The position numbers were made by a program, and so were the translations under genes. This document shows positions 27,504 to 35,023 of a stretch of DNA of 64,000 bases, in pieces. Position 1 is the first letter of the stretch. Each line of letters begins with the position of its first letter. Below the pieces are notes generated by a model that was given only the letters and a program-made list of their open reading frames with translations, ran no database searches and was not told the origin of the DNA. Source of the DNA: Bacteroidota bacterium (GTDB lineage: Bacteria; Bacteroidota; Bacteroidia; AKYH767-A; OLB10); contig JADJOH010000008.1 in NCBI GenBank assembly GCA_016713925.1, positions 186,001 through 250,000 of the forward strand, written 5' to 3'.

Positions 27504-27566
27504 ATGTATTTTGTTCTCAAATTCTTTGCAAAAGAAATCAGATCGAGACAAAGTGATGTTTCACTT

Positions 27567-28007
27567 TCACTTCTCTTTACTTTTCTCTTTCTGAAAATCA
27601 GCCCAGCTTTTCTTTTTATAAATATCGTCTCCGTAAAAGGTGAGGATATCTGCTAAAACAGTTGCGGTAACAAAGAAAGGTATAGCATCAATTAAAACGC
27701 CTTGCTCGTCTAACAAGGTGACGGTTGGGAGTATAAAGTTGTTCTTCGTAAATTCGAGAGTGAGAGGGTGAAAAGGGAATTTATCATCCGGTAGTTTTTG
27801 ATAGAGTTTGTTGTTCCAATATAGAGGTTTTGTATTTTCAGGATTGAAATCAATCAGGGTGAATTTCTCCAGAACTTTTGTAAGTACGGTATCGGTGAAC
27901 ACGGCCCGCTCCATCACTCTGCAGGAATTGCACCAGCCGGTATGCAGGAATACCAATGACTTTTTTGGTGTTTTAAAATTACCATCAAAGACGGCTTCCG
28001 GTTGCAT
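27567..28007 (-). CDS. Second thioredoxin-like domain (probable part of a split protein)
   Basis: This is a thioredoxin-fold domain with the redox pair in HTGWCNSCRVMERAVF (CNSC) and a cis-Pro region NFILPTVTLLDEQG. It ends with FYGDDIYKKKSWADFQ, a tail typical of the thioredoxin_7/DUF255-like proteins of Bacteroidota. In its frame the sequence is open upstream of the ATG (PPVNDKILKLKW), so it is probably the C-terminal half of the gene starting at 28422, separated by a one-base shift near 28044-28052. Confidence 0.8.
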   Translation of the reverse strand: MQPEAVFDGNFKTPKKSLVFLHTGWCNSCRVMERAVFTDTVLTKVLEKFTLIDFNPENTKPLYWNNKLYQKLPDDKFPFHPLTLEFTKNNFILPTVTLLDEQGVLIDAIPFFVTATVLADILTFYGDDIYKKKSWADFQKEKSKEK

Positions 28008-28026
28008 CCATTTTAATTTTAAAATT

Positions 28027-28422
28027 TTATCGTTGACTGGTGGGATACATCAGTTTTCCCTGTAGTAATTTTATGGCCAGGGGATGCGCAGTTTTGGGTT
28101 TGGGTGAAGAAGGTACAAAGGTTTCACCTTCAAATGTAATCGTGTCCTTCCCCTCCGCATCAAATTTAACAGGATAGTAATTCTGATTGATGTATGCAGA
28201 TAGCCCCTGATCGGCATATGTCGTAGCCATCATGCGCTTGCACCAACCACACCAATCAGTGTAAAAATCGAGCAAAATGGGCTTCGGTTGCTGCTTCACC
28301 GCTTCCACAGCTTCCTGCAAACTCATCCATTTTACCAGACTCCCATCCTTGTTCTGTGCGAAAGATGGTGAGCCCATTAAGAGGGACAATATTAAGAGAA
28401 GGATTTTTCGGTAAGGGGTCAT
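28027..28422 (-). CDS. Periplasmic thioredoxin-family protein, first domain
   Basis: The ATG at 28422 starts a signal peptide (MTPYRKILLLILSLLMGSPSFA). The mature domain has the thioredoxin motif DFYTDWCGWCKRMM (CGWC) and should act on disulphides in the periplasm. It stops just after MYPT, where the cis-proline strand should continue, so the domain lacks its last strand and helix in this frame. Joined with 27567-28007 it would form a protein of about 285 residues with two CxxC motifs. Confidence 0.82.
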   Translation of the reverse strand: MTPYRKILLLILSLLMGSPSFAQNKDGSLVKWMSLQEAVEAVKQQPKPILLDFYTDWCGWCKRMMATTYADQGLSAYINQNYYPVKFDAEGKDTITFEGETFVPSSPKPKTAHPLAIKLLQGKLMYPTSQR

Positions 28423-28560
28423 TCTTTGTCTGATTTCTGAAACAAAGATATAAACAAGCTTCGCTTTTGGAAAATCAAAGTTTTGTTCTTTCTGACAGGA
28501 AGTTAAACCCTTCACCTTTAAATTTTCTTAAATCCGGTTCAGAAGCCAGTTGGTATAAAA

Positions 28561-28598
28561 AAAATCTCATCCACCCGCGAAGGAGTGAATGAGATTTT
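28561..28598 (-). terminator. Terminator of the VPS10-like gene
   Basis: On the minus strand a 16-bp stem, including two G-U pairs, forms between 28583-28598 and 28561-28576 with a 6-nt loop and is followed by TTTTATA. It lies 20 bp after the stop codon at 28619. Confidence 0.8.
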
Positions 28599-28618
28599 CC
28601 CAATTGTTCTTGTCTGAA

Positions 28619-29038
28619 TTATTCCAGATTCCTTCCCGGTGTCCAGGGTGCCTTTAGAGCGTCCAATTGCTTTTCAATAGCAGTTATGTCAGCAGCAATG
28701 GATTTCAATTCAGCAATGGCACTTTGCAGTTGTTTGGCTGCAATATCAAACGATTTCATATACGTACCGGTAGGGGCCGTAGTGGTACTCCACATTCCCG
28801 ATTCAATATTACCTATACGATCATTAATAGATGGTACAGTTTCGAATTCTCTTTTTGCCAAAGCACCATCACCGAAGAGTTTTACGGAAACATTGTTGAT
28901 CTTTTCCTGAGCTCTCTGTACACTTTCTGTCAGGGAGGAAGGAGCAGCAGGTGTTTCAAGTAGCGCAGGTCGGATGTACTTGAGTTTATGGTGCAGCTCG
29001 TTTCTGAATTCAGAGGCAGCGCCTGCATTTCTGCGCAA
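28619..29038 (-). CDS. C-terminal tail of the VPS10/sortilin-like protein (fragment 3)
   Basis: This 139-residue helical piece is the tail typical of large bacterial sortilin-like propeller proteins: VNELRRNAGAASEF just upstream, then IRPALLETPAAPSS, NRIGNIESGMW-type and SFDIAAKQLQSAIAELKSI segments. The frame is open upstream through DDFCKKVNEL and joins the preceding frame if the run at 29072-29076 had one more base. The TTG start at 29038 is therefore not a real start. Confidence 0.8.
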   Translation of the reverse strand: MRRNAGAASEFRNELHHKLKYIRPALLETPAAPSSLTESVQRAQEKINNVSVKLFGDGALAKREFETVPSINDRIGNIESGMWSTTTAPTGTYMKSFDIAAKQLQSAIAELKSIAADITAIEKQLDALKAPWTPGRNLE

Positions 29039-29043
29039 TTCGT

Positions 29044-31107
29044 TTACTTTTTTGCAGAAGTCATCGTATGCTTTTTATCCGTTGCGGTAAGTGTATTGAG
29101 GTTGAGCGAACGGAGTGTGAAGGGTTGTGCCGGGACCATTTCGGTAATGACACCATCTTCAAATTTCTGAATGGATACGGTGTAGTTGCCGGGCAAGGCC
29201 AATGGTCCGGGAGAAAGCTGATCCCATGGATTATTCGGGTCGGGAGTATAGAAGGTGATGGGTCGTAAAGGGGAATAACGGAGGTCCCAGGTGAGTCGCT
29301 TCAGTCCTTTTTTCCCCGCAGTTTTAATATTTCGTACAGGCTTACCGTTAGCATCGGCGATAGTGAAGAGAAGATAGGGTTCCGGTTGGTTGTCTTCCAT
29401 ACGGATGCTGTCCGCTGACGGATAATAAACAGGATCTCCTTTTTTGATTTTTTCCTTCTCTTTTTCCTGTCGCTTTTCCTTGATGGTTTTAATGTCTTCC
29501 TTCAGATAATAGGTGAATACCGCACCGATTTTAGGATTGGGTGTAGCGAAGAAACTCTCTCCGAGAAATCCCTTAAGCGGAAATCCATGCTCCTGATATT
29601 CGATAAACTGAAGTCCTTCTTTAACAGGAAAAAGTACAGCCGGACGGTTTACATCATCAGCTTTCAAATGACGAAGGGGAGTATAATCATCTAAAATATA
29701 AAACCCGCGTCCGAAGGTAGCCAGTACCAGATCATTTTCACGTTCCTGAATGGCAAGATCTCTTACTGCAACGGTAGGCAATCCTCCTTTTAACCGTATC
29801 CATTTCGCTCCACCATCAATACTGAAATAAACGCCAAACTCGGTACCGGTGAACAACAAATTTTTATTGACATGATCCTCGCCGATGCAATAGGTGCTTC
29901 CACGTTGCGGTAAGTTCGCAGTAATGGAAGTCCAGCTTAAACCGCCGTCGTTGCTTTTGTAAATATAAGGTTTGAAATCGCCATAACGGTGATGGTTGAA
30001 CGTGGCGTAGAAAACATTTTTATCATGGCGGGAAGGAATGATTTGATTGACATACGTCCGCTCAGGAACGCCGGGAAAGGAGTTCGTTTTGGTCCATGTT
30101 TTTCCACCATCTTTAGTGACCTGAATGAGACCATCATCCGTACCTACTACGAGATGGTTTTCATCGAAAGGAGACTCGGCAATACTAACCAACTGTCCGT
30201 AGAAATCCGTAGATTGATTTTTCGCTACCGCATCCATGCTCCATACTTTACCCATAACAGGGATCTTATTGCGATCGATTTGAGCAGAAAGATCTCCGCT
30301 GATTGCTGTCCAGTTTTCACCGCGGTCATCGCTGCGAAAGAGTTTGTTGGCACCGAAATAAAGTCGGGTATTGCTGAATTTGGAAATAATCAGGGGTGCA
30401 TCCCAGTTCCAGCGCAGGGCAGGTTCATTGTCTCCTTCGATGGGTTTGATGTCGAGGTTCTCTCCGCTTTTTTTATCGTAGCGCACGAGTCCACCGTATT
30501 GCCATAAGGAATAAACGATATTGGGATCTTTCGGGTCTACCACCGTCTCAAAGCCATCTCCACCCACGGTGAAATACCAGTCCATGTTATGAATACCATT
30601 GGCGCTCTTGGTACGTGAAGGCCCGCCAAGGGTATTGTTATCTTGCGTACCTCCATAAACGTTATAAAAGGGCTCTGCATTGTCAACAGCAACCTTATAA
30701 AATTGGGTGACCGGAAGATTGGCTTTGAATTCCCAGTTGGCCGCTCCGTCAAATGTTTCATAGAGTCCGCCATCACAACCGCTCAGCATATGATTGGTGT
30801 TGGAAGGATTCACCCACAGTGCGTGATTGTCGACATGTTTATACCGCTCTCCAATGGCTTTAAATGTCTTTCCTCCATCTACAGAAACATTGATCCAGAA
30901 ATCCATATAGTAGAGTTTGTTTTCCTCTTTAGGATCAGCAAAAATTTCCTGATAATAATTTCCGGAGGTACTGACATCGCTTCTTTTTTCCCAACTTGCA
31001 CCGCGATCTACCGAACGATAGGTGCCACCTTTTTTATCGGAAGCCTCAATCATACAATACAAAATGTCGGGATTAACCGGTGATATGGCCATGCCGATAC
31101 GTCCCAT
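29044..31107 (-). CDS. VPS10/sortilin-like beta-propeller protein (fragment 2, main part)
   Basis: The 687 residues continue the propeller of 31050-31895 with many BNR/sortilin Asp-box-like blades: YRSVDRGASWEKRS, FRSDDRGENWTAIS, QVTKDGGKTWTKT, YKSNDGGLSWTSI and FSIDGGAKWIRL. After the propeller comes FATFGRGFYILDDYTPL, then a beta-sandwich with KGLKRLTWDLRYSP and LALPGNYTVSI. The family occurs in large exported proteins often annotated as glycosyl hydrolase or WD40/BNR repeat; the real function is unknown. The join to fragment 1 is a one-base loss around 31108-31116. Confidence 0.87.
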   Translation of the reverse strand: MGRIGMAISPVNPDILYCMIEASDKKGGTYRSVDRGASWEKRSDVSTSGNYYQEIFADPKEENKLYYMDFWINVSVDGGKTFKAIGERYKHVDNHALWVNPSNTNHMLSGCDGGLYETFDGAANWEFKANLPVTQFYKVAVDNAEPFYNVYGGTQDNNTLGGPSRTKSANGIHNMDWYFTVGGDGFETVVDPKDPNIVYSLWQYGGLVRYDKKSGENLDIKPIEGDNEPALRWNWDAPLIISKFSNTRLYFGANKLFRSDDRGENWTAISGDLSAQIDRNKIPVMGKVWSMDAVAKNQSTDFYGQLVSIAESPFDENHLVVGTDDGLIQVTKDGGKTWTKTNSFPGVPERTYVNQIIPSRHDKNVFYATFNHHRYGDFKPYIYKSNDGGLSWTSITANLPQRGSTYCIGEDHVNKNLLFTGTEFGVYFSIDGGAKWIRLKGGLPTVAVRDLAIQERENDLVLATFGRGFYILDDYTPLRHLKADDVNRPAVLFPVKEGLQFIEYQEHGFPLKGFLGESFFATPNPKIGAVFTYYLKEDIKTIKEKRQEKEKEKIKKGDPVYYPSADSIRMEDNQPEPYLLFTIADANGKPVRNIKTAGKKGLKRLTWDLRYSPLRPITFYTPDPNNPWDQLSPGPLALPGNYTVSIQKFEDGVITEMVPAQPFTLRSLNLNTLTATDKKHTMTSAKK

Positions 31108-31895
31108 ATCAACTCCGGTAGTCCTTTGTGAATTTTATTCCAGGTGGCACCGGCATCGGTACTTTTGTAAATGGCAGATTCCGGTCCACCGCTGATGTAT
31201 GTAAATACCTGCCTGCGTCGCTGATGAGCAGTCGCGTAAAGAATATTGCTGTTACGCGGATCCATATGCACTTCATTGCAGCCGGTGTTTTCGCTTACGT
31301 TGAGTACTGCAGTCCATGTCTTGCCTCCGTCGGTTGTTTTATAGATGCCCCGGTCACCGCCTGCACTCCAGAGCGGACCATAAGCAGCTACATAAACGAT
31401 GTCAGAATTTTTTGGGTCTATAACGATCATCCCTATGTGCTCGGAATTCTTCAAGCCCATGTTCTTCCAGGTCTTCCCTCCATCTTCCGATTTATAAACA
31501 CCATCTCCATAAGCTACACTGCGCTGGTTATTGTTTTCTCCGGTACCTACCCATACCACATTGGTGTTGTTAGGGTCAATGGTAACACATCCGATAGAAT
31601 ACGATCCTTCTTTTTCAAAAACAGGTTCGTAGGTAATACCCGCATTCACGGTTTTCCAAACTCCACCCGATGCAGCAGCTACATAATATTCGCTGGTGTT
31701 TTTTGGATTGACGGCAATATCTGCAATACGCCCTGAGGTAATCGCAGGACCAATAGAACGGAAGGTGAGTCCGGCAAAGGTGGTATCCGAAAAGAGATTT
31801 GGAGCAGAGGTACTTGTTTCAGCCTTTTTCTTTTGTGCGAAGGCGGATAGGGTGATGGTAAGCAGGCAAGCCAACAGGAGGTAATGTCGTTTCAT
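31050..31895 (-). CDS. VPS10/sortilin-like beta-propeller protein (fragment 1, N-terminus)
   Basis: The ATG at 31895 begins a signal peptide (MKRHYLLLACLLTITLSAFA). Residues about 35-280 are the first blades of a sortilin-type propeller: LTFRSIGPAITSGRIADIAV, VVWVGTGENNNQRSVAYGDG, YKSEDGGKTWKNMG and YKTTDGGKTWTAVL. The GTGEN and RSIGPA phrases are typical of the bacterial family. Together the three fragments (28619-31895) make about 1091 residues, the usual length, so this was one gene. Confidence 0.88.
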   Translation of the reverse strand: MKRHYLLLACLLTITLSAFAQKKKAETSTSAPNLFSDTTFAGLTFRSIGPAITSGRIADIAVNPKNTSEYYVAAASGGVWKTVNAGITYEPVFEKEGSYSIGCVTIDPNNTNVVWVGTGENNNQRSVAYGDGVYKSEDGGKTWKNMGLKNSEHIGMIVIDPKNSDIVYVAAYGPLWSAGGDRGIYKTTDGGKTWTAVLNVSENTGCNEVHMDPRNSNILYATAHQRRRQVFTYISGGPESAIYKSTDAGATWNKIHKGLPELIWDVSAWPYHRLIPTFCIV

Positions 31896-31942
31896 AGTTT
31901 ATTCTTAAGGTTGGTAAAGATGTATAAAAATACTTTTTAAAA

Positions 31943-32185
31943 ATGGGAGGAAAAGAATCAAAACGACATTCGGTTGAAATTCATCGACAAAAGACGTCAA
32001 AAGAGCTATTTGCAATTGCAAAATTTGAAAAGAAGAGAGTTGTAAAAGGAAAGTTGATATTTAGTCAGGAAGGAATTAAAAAATTGAAGAAAGTCGAATA
32101 CCGGCTGAAACGGTTTGCTGCGAGCAATATCCAAGACGAACTTCTAGCCCAAAGGCCGCAGGTCATAAATATTCCTGATAGATGA
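31943..32185 (+). CDS. Doubtful small basic protein
   Basis: An 80-residue frame, very lysine-rich (KELFAIAKFEKKRVVKGKL, EGIKKLKKVEYRLKRFAA), with an ATG 47 bp after the divergent VPS10 start. Its 3' end overlaps the carbonic anhydrase gene tail to tail by 42 bp. The Lys bias may simply reflect A-rich intergenic DNA. No family recognised. Confidence 0.3.
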   Translation: MGGKESKRHSVEIHRQKTSKELFAIAKFEKKRVVKGKLIFSQEGIKKLKKVEYRLKRFAASNIQDELLAQRPQVINIPDR

Positions 32186-32779
32186 GAACTCCTCTTCCAT
32201 CTTCAACTCCAGATCTTTGATTTTTCCGGTATGTACATCAAACACCCATCCCCATATTTGTGGATAGCCGGTTTTGTACCAGGAGCGTTGTACGTGATAT
32301 ATCTTAATGATATTGATGCATTGCTCCCGGACATTGAGTTCTACAAGACGATCAAACCGCTTTTGTACATCGGTAATGGCATCCAGTTCGCGTTGATGCA
32401 GCCGGTACACATCACGCAACGTTTGCAACCAGCTATTCAACTGTCCCATATCACTGGGATTTAATGCAGCCTTAACGCCACCGCATTCATAATGTCCACA
32501 GATGATGATATGTTTTACCTTTAAATGTTCAACAGCATACTGCACGACGGCATTTATATTATTATCCGTACTCACTACAAGATTGGCAATATTGCGATGA
32601 ATAAAAACTTCGCCGGGTTCTACGCCCATCAGGTCTTCGGCAGTAACACGGCTATCAGAGCAACCGATATATAAGTATTCCGGATGTTGCCCTTGTGCCA
32701 GTTTGCTGAAATAGTCGGGGTCTATACGTAATTTATCAGCCACCCATTTTTCATTGTTCTTAAAGATCTTTTCAAACAT
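32144..32779 (-). CDS. Beta-class carbonic anhydrase
   Basis: A 211-residue beta-carbonic anhydrase that interconverts CO2 and bicarbonate. Zinc ligands and the catalytic dyad are visible: Cys40, Asp42 and Arg44 in YIGCSDSRV, then His96 and Cys99 in IICGHYECGG. EPGEVFIHRNIANLV follows the usual pattern. No signal peptide, so it is cytoplasmic. It starts 11 bp after the end of the bestrophin gene, so the two form an operon; this suggests that bicarbonate made here passes through, or is supplied by, the channel. Confidence 0.95.
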   Translation of the reverse strand: MFEKIFKNNEKWVADKLRIDPDYFSKLAQGQHPEYLYIGCSDSRVTAEDLMGVEPGEVFIHRNIANLVVSTDNNINAVVQYAVEHLKVKHIIICGHYECGGVKAALNPSDMGQLNSWLQTLRDVYRLHQRELDAITDVQKRFDRLVELNVREQCINIIKIYHVQRSWYKTGYPQIWGWVFDVHTGKIKDLELKMEEEFSSIRNIYDLRPLG

Positions 32780-32790
32780 GTTTGTTTCGC

Positions 32791-33444
32791 TTAAAGTAAT
32801 ATATTGTTTACGGGTTTCAAGGGTTGGGGAATATCAGGCATTTGAAACATCTCTTTTAAATCGATTTCAATGCTTCTGCTGATGGCTGTAATCGGTACAT
32901 CGTTCGCGCTGCCTTCAAAAGGACTTTCCGTTGATTCCCCTATTTTCTCCATGGTGGTAAATATCCACGTTGATAATGCACTGAAAGGAATAGAAAGCCA
33001 GATCAGATCTTCACCCATGGAATCAAATTCTTTCAGCATGCCCAGTGGGACGAGCGCTACAAAGATGCGAATGAAGTATAAATTCAAAGTGGCAAATTGC
33101 CGGGGGTAGGGAAAATTTTTAATGCGTTCAGAAACGCCTTGCTGGTTATAAAATTCTACCAATAGCTTTTGCAATTCCATGTGTCGGAAATCTTCAATGA
33201 GTCCGCGGTCAAGCAATTCACGCAGGTGATCGGATTGTTTAGCTATCAACTGTGCTGCACGATTGGACGTCGTCATCACTTCTTCTATTTCTTCGTTGCT
33301 TAGGTAGTGTTGCAATTCTTCCTTCAGCACTTTATTATGTTCTTCCACGATGAACCACTGATCTTTGTACTCCTGATTGTGTTTTTTGTAAAAGCTTCCC
33401 ATACCCGAGCCTCTCTCAGTTGGAAACGCAACGCTGTGAGCCAT
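32791..33444 (-). CDS. Bestrophin-family channel, C-terminal part
   Basis: This carries the second half of a bestrophin (UPF0187/RFP-TM) protein: helices around EELLDRG-type LRELLDRGLIED, then KNFPYPRQFATLNLYFIRIF, VALVPLGMLKEF and IWLSIPFSALSTWIF, ending with ESPFEGSANDVPITAISRSIE, a conserved cytosolic segment. The N-terminal 25 residues of this frame (MAHSVAFPTERGSG) are out-of-frame reading; the true sequence joins at YKKHNQEYKDQW after a missing base in the A4 run at 33390-33393. Confidence 0.87.
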   Translation of the reverse strand: MAHSVAFPTERGSGMGSFYKKHNQEYKDQWFIVEEHNKVLKEELQHYLSNEEIEEVMTTSNRAAQLIAKQSDHLRELLDRGLIEDFRHMELQKLLVEFYNQQGVSERIKNFPYPRQFATLNLYFIRIFVALVPLGMLKEFDSMGEDLIWLSIPFSALSTWIFTTMEKIGESTESPFEGSANDVPITAISRSIEIDLKEMFQMPDIPQPLKPVNNILL

Positions 33445-33812
33445 GCAAAATGATAGTTCATCAACCTGAATTTTAAAAGTTGAATTTCTTTTTCAGAGAT
33501 TGCATCTTTCGCATGTTTATTCGTCACAAAATCTTTCACCATTATTCCCCAGCTCCTGCTGCCGTTGGTAATCGCGCCCCAGGCTTTTCGGGCTTCCCAC
33601 ATGCGATCATAGGAGGCGTTATTTTTAAAACCTACCACAAAAGCTACGGCAGTACCCAGCAATGCAATCGGCAACCAGGGAATAGAAAGCCATTTCCAAT
33701 CCAACAATTCATATAAAACGACCGGAATGGCAGATATCAATAGTAGACCAAAGATGTCCCTTCGGGTCCAGTATAAAACCTCCTTTAACGAGAAGTTCTT
33801 TCCGCTATGCAT
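33324..33812 (-). CDS. Bestrophin-family channel, N-terminal part
   Basis: The ATG at 33812 begins the bestrophin fold: LYWTRRDIFGLLLISAIPVVLY (first membrane helix), WLPIALLGTAVAFVVGFKNNASYDRMWEARKAWG (the conserved helix-2 region with RMWEARKAWG) and FAWLTALRFQLRE. Bestrophins form pentameric anion (chloride or bicarbonate) channels in eukaryotes and cation-leaning channels in some bacteria. The whole gene (32791-33812) would encode about 340 residues. The frame is lost at REARVWEAF. Confidence 0.88.
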   Translation of the reverse strand: MHSGKNFSLKEVLYWTRRDIFGLLLISAIPVVLYELLDWKWLSIPWLPIALLGTAVAFVVGFKNNASYDRMWEARKAWGAITNGSRSWGIMVKDFVTNKHAKDAISEKEIQLLKFRLMNYHFAWLTALRFQLREARVWEAFTKNTIRSTKISGSSWKNIIKC

Positions 33813-33889
33813 AGTACTCTTTTTTTTGCGAATGTAGAAAATATGAATTACAAACCATATAGTGTACGGGTTAACATTTTTGTAAATCT

Positions 33890-34291
33890 TTACTGCTTAC
33901 AATTCCTTTTAAAATGAGTACCGGCCATCATCAGCCATACACCCGAACCCAGACAGAAAAAATGGAGGAAATTAAAATCTCTGACCATAATGATTTGAAT
34001 GGCAATCCAGCCGGTTAAAAGAAATCCTTGTAAAATGACGAACTGAGGATAATATTTAAACTTGAAGAGCATGGCTAACAAAGCCAAAATATTCATTACA
34101 CCATTTACCCAAAAAAGGACGAGACCCGGAATCCAATAGTCGTTGAAAGGGGAGTAGCGCAGATATTCAATGGTAAGACCAATACCTGCCCCGGAAGGAT
34201 CAGTCATAAAACTATAACCTGCGGGAAGAGCACTGAGTCCAATGATGGCCAGCACAAGAATCGTGAGTACATTCCACCACTTGTTTTTCAT
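33890..34291 (-). CDS. Four-helix membrane protein, unknown
   Basis: 133 residues with four likely membrane helices (VLTILVLAIIGLSALPAGY, YWIPGLVLFWVNGVMNILALL, YPQFVILQGFLLTGWIAIQII, FLHFFCLGSGVWLMMAG). No catalytic motif. It follows the TlpA-like gene after 36 bp on the same strand and might share its transcript. I do not recognise a named family. Confidence 0.75.
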   Translation of the reverse strand: MKNKWWNVLTILVLAIIGLSALPAGYSFMTDPSGAGIGLTIEYLRYSPFNDYWIPGLVLFWVNGVMNILALLAMLFKFKYYPQFVILQGFLLTGWIAIQIIMVRDFNFLHFFCLGSGVWLMMAGTHFKRNCKQ

Positions 34292-34327
34292 GATCGGATC
34301 ATTTTTTGAAACACGCTATCGGTATCC

Positions 34328-34924
34328 TCATTTCAAATATCCATCCACCATCTTCACCATCTCCTGAAACGTCTCTTCTGCATTTTCTCTCATCGGGAAT
34401 CCTTCTGTCGTCATCAGGATTTCTCCTCTTCCATTGATGATAAAGGAAGTGGGATACGCATTCACGCCAAACAATCGGGAAAGTGTAAAGCAACGGGATG
34501 CATTGCCGGAAGTGCTTTCATCGGTACATTCAGGTAGAATATCGTAGTGGATTTTTTCCGTTCGGTATCGGCTGATAATTTCTGTATTGGAACTATCTCC
34601 CGGATCAAATACTGCCAGTTGAGCCGGCGGATGTGACCCGATGGCGAGCAATTGAACCGGCTTCCCTGCATAATGTTTTTGAAGTCTGTTTAGAACAGGT
34701 ATTTCTCTCATACAAGGCGCGCAACCGATATAAAAGAAAGAAATCAAGGTGAGTTTATCTTTGAAATAAAGACTATCTACGGGTTTATTGTCCAGCGTTT
34801 TTCCGGTGAAGGAGGGAATTTTAAAAACCGATTGAGCTGTAACTGTATTTATGCCGGTACACCAAATGAATAGATACAAGATGAGCGACAATACTAATTT
34901 TATTTTCAAGGGATCAGCACGCAT
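34328..34924 (-). CDS. TlpA-like periplasmic thioredoxin/redoxin
   Basis: The ATG at 34924 gives 198 residues with an N-terminal membrane or signal segment (KIKLVLSLILYLFIWCTGINTVTA). A longer frame to 35002 runs into the terminator hairpin and is rejected. The domain has LTLISFFYIGCAPCMREIPVLN with the redox CAPC motif, then FGVNAYPTSFIINGRGEI with the cis-Pro. The family reduces disulphides in the envelope, for example for cytochrome c maturation. The specific partner is unknown. Confidence 0.88.
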   Translation of the reverse strand: MRADPLKIKLVLSLILYLFIWCTGINTVTAQSVFKIPSFTGKTLDNKPVDSLYFKDKLTLISFFYIGCAPCMREIPVLNRLQKHYAGKPVQLLAIGSHPPAQLAVFDPGDSSNTEIISRYRTEKIHYDILPECTDESTSGNASRCFTLSRLFGVNAYPTSFIINGRGEILMTTEGFPMRENAEETFQEMVKMVDGYLK

Positions 34925-34957
34925 ACTTTCGGTAGTTTCTAAGTTGGTGTAAATATC

Positions 34958-34998
34958 TGAAAAATAAAAAACCCGACAAGAAAATTTCCTGCCGGGTT
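34958..34998 (-). terminator. Terminator of the M4 metallopeptidase gene
   Basis: On the minus strand 34988-34998 pairs with 34970-34980 over 11 bp (two G-U) around a 7-nt loop, then comes TTTTTTATTTTT. It lies about 25 bp after the stop codon at 35024. Confidence 0.85.
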
Positions 34999-35023
34999 CC
35001 ATTATTTAAAAAATCGGATTGTT

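Noticed and set aside
31128..31736. 202-residue plus-strand ORF over the VPS10-like gene, and others at 29989-30507 and 30643-31083
   Set aside because: Antisense shadows of the sortilin-like propeller repeats.
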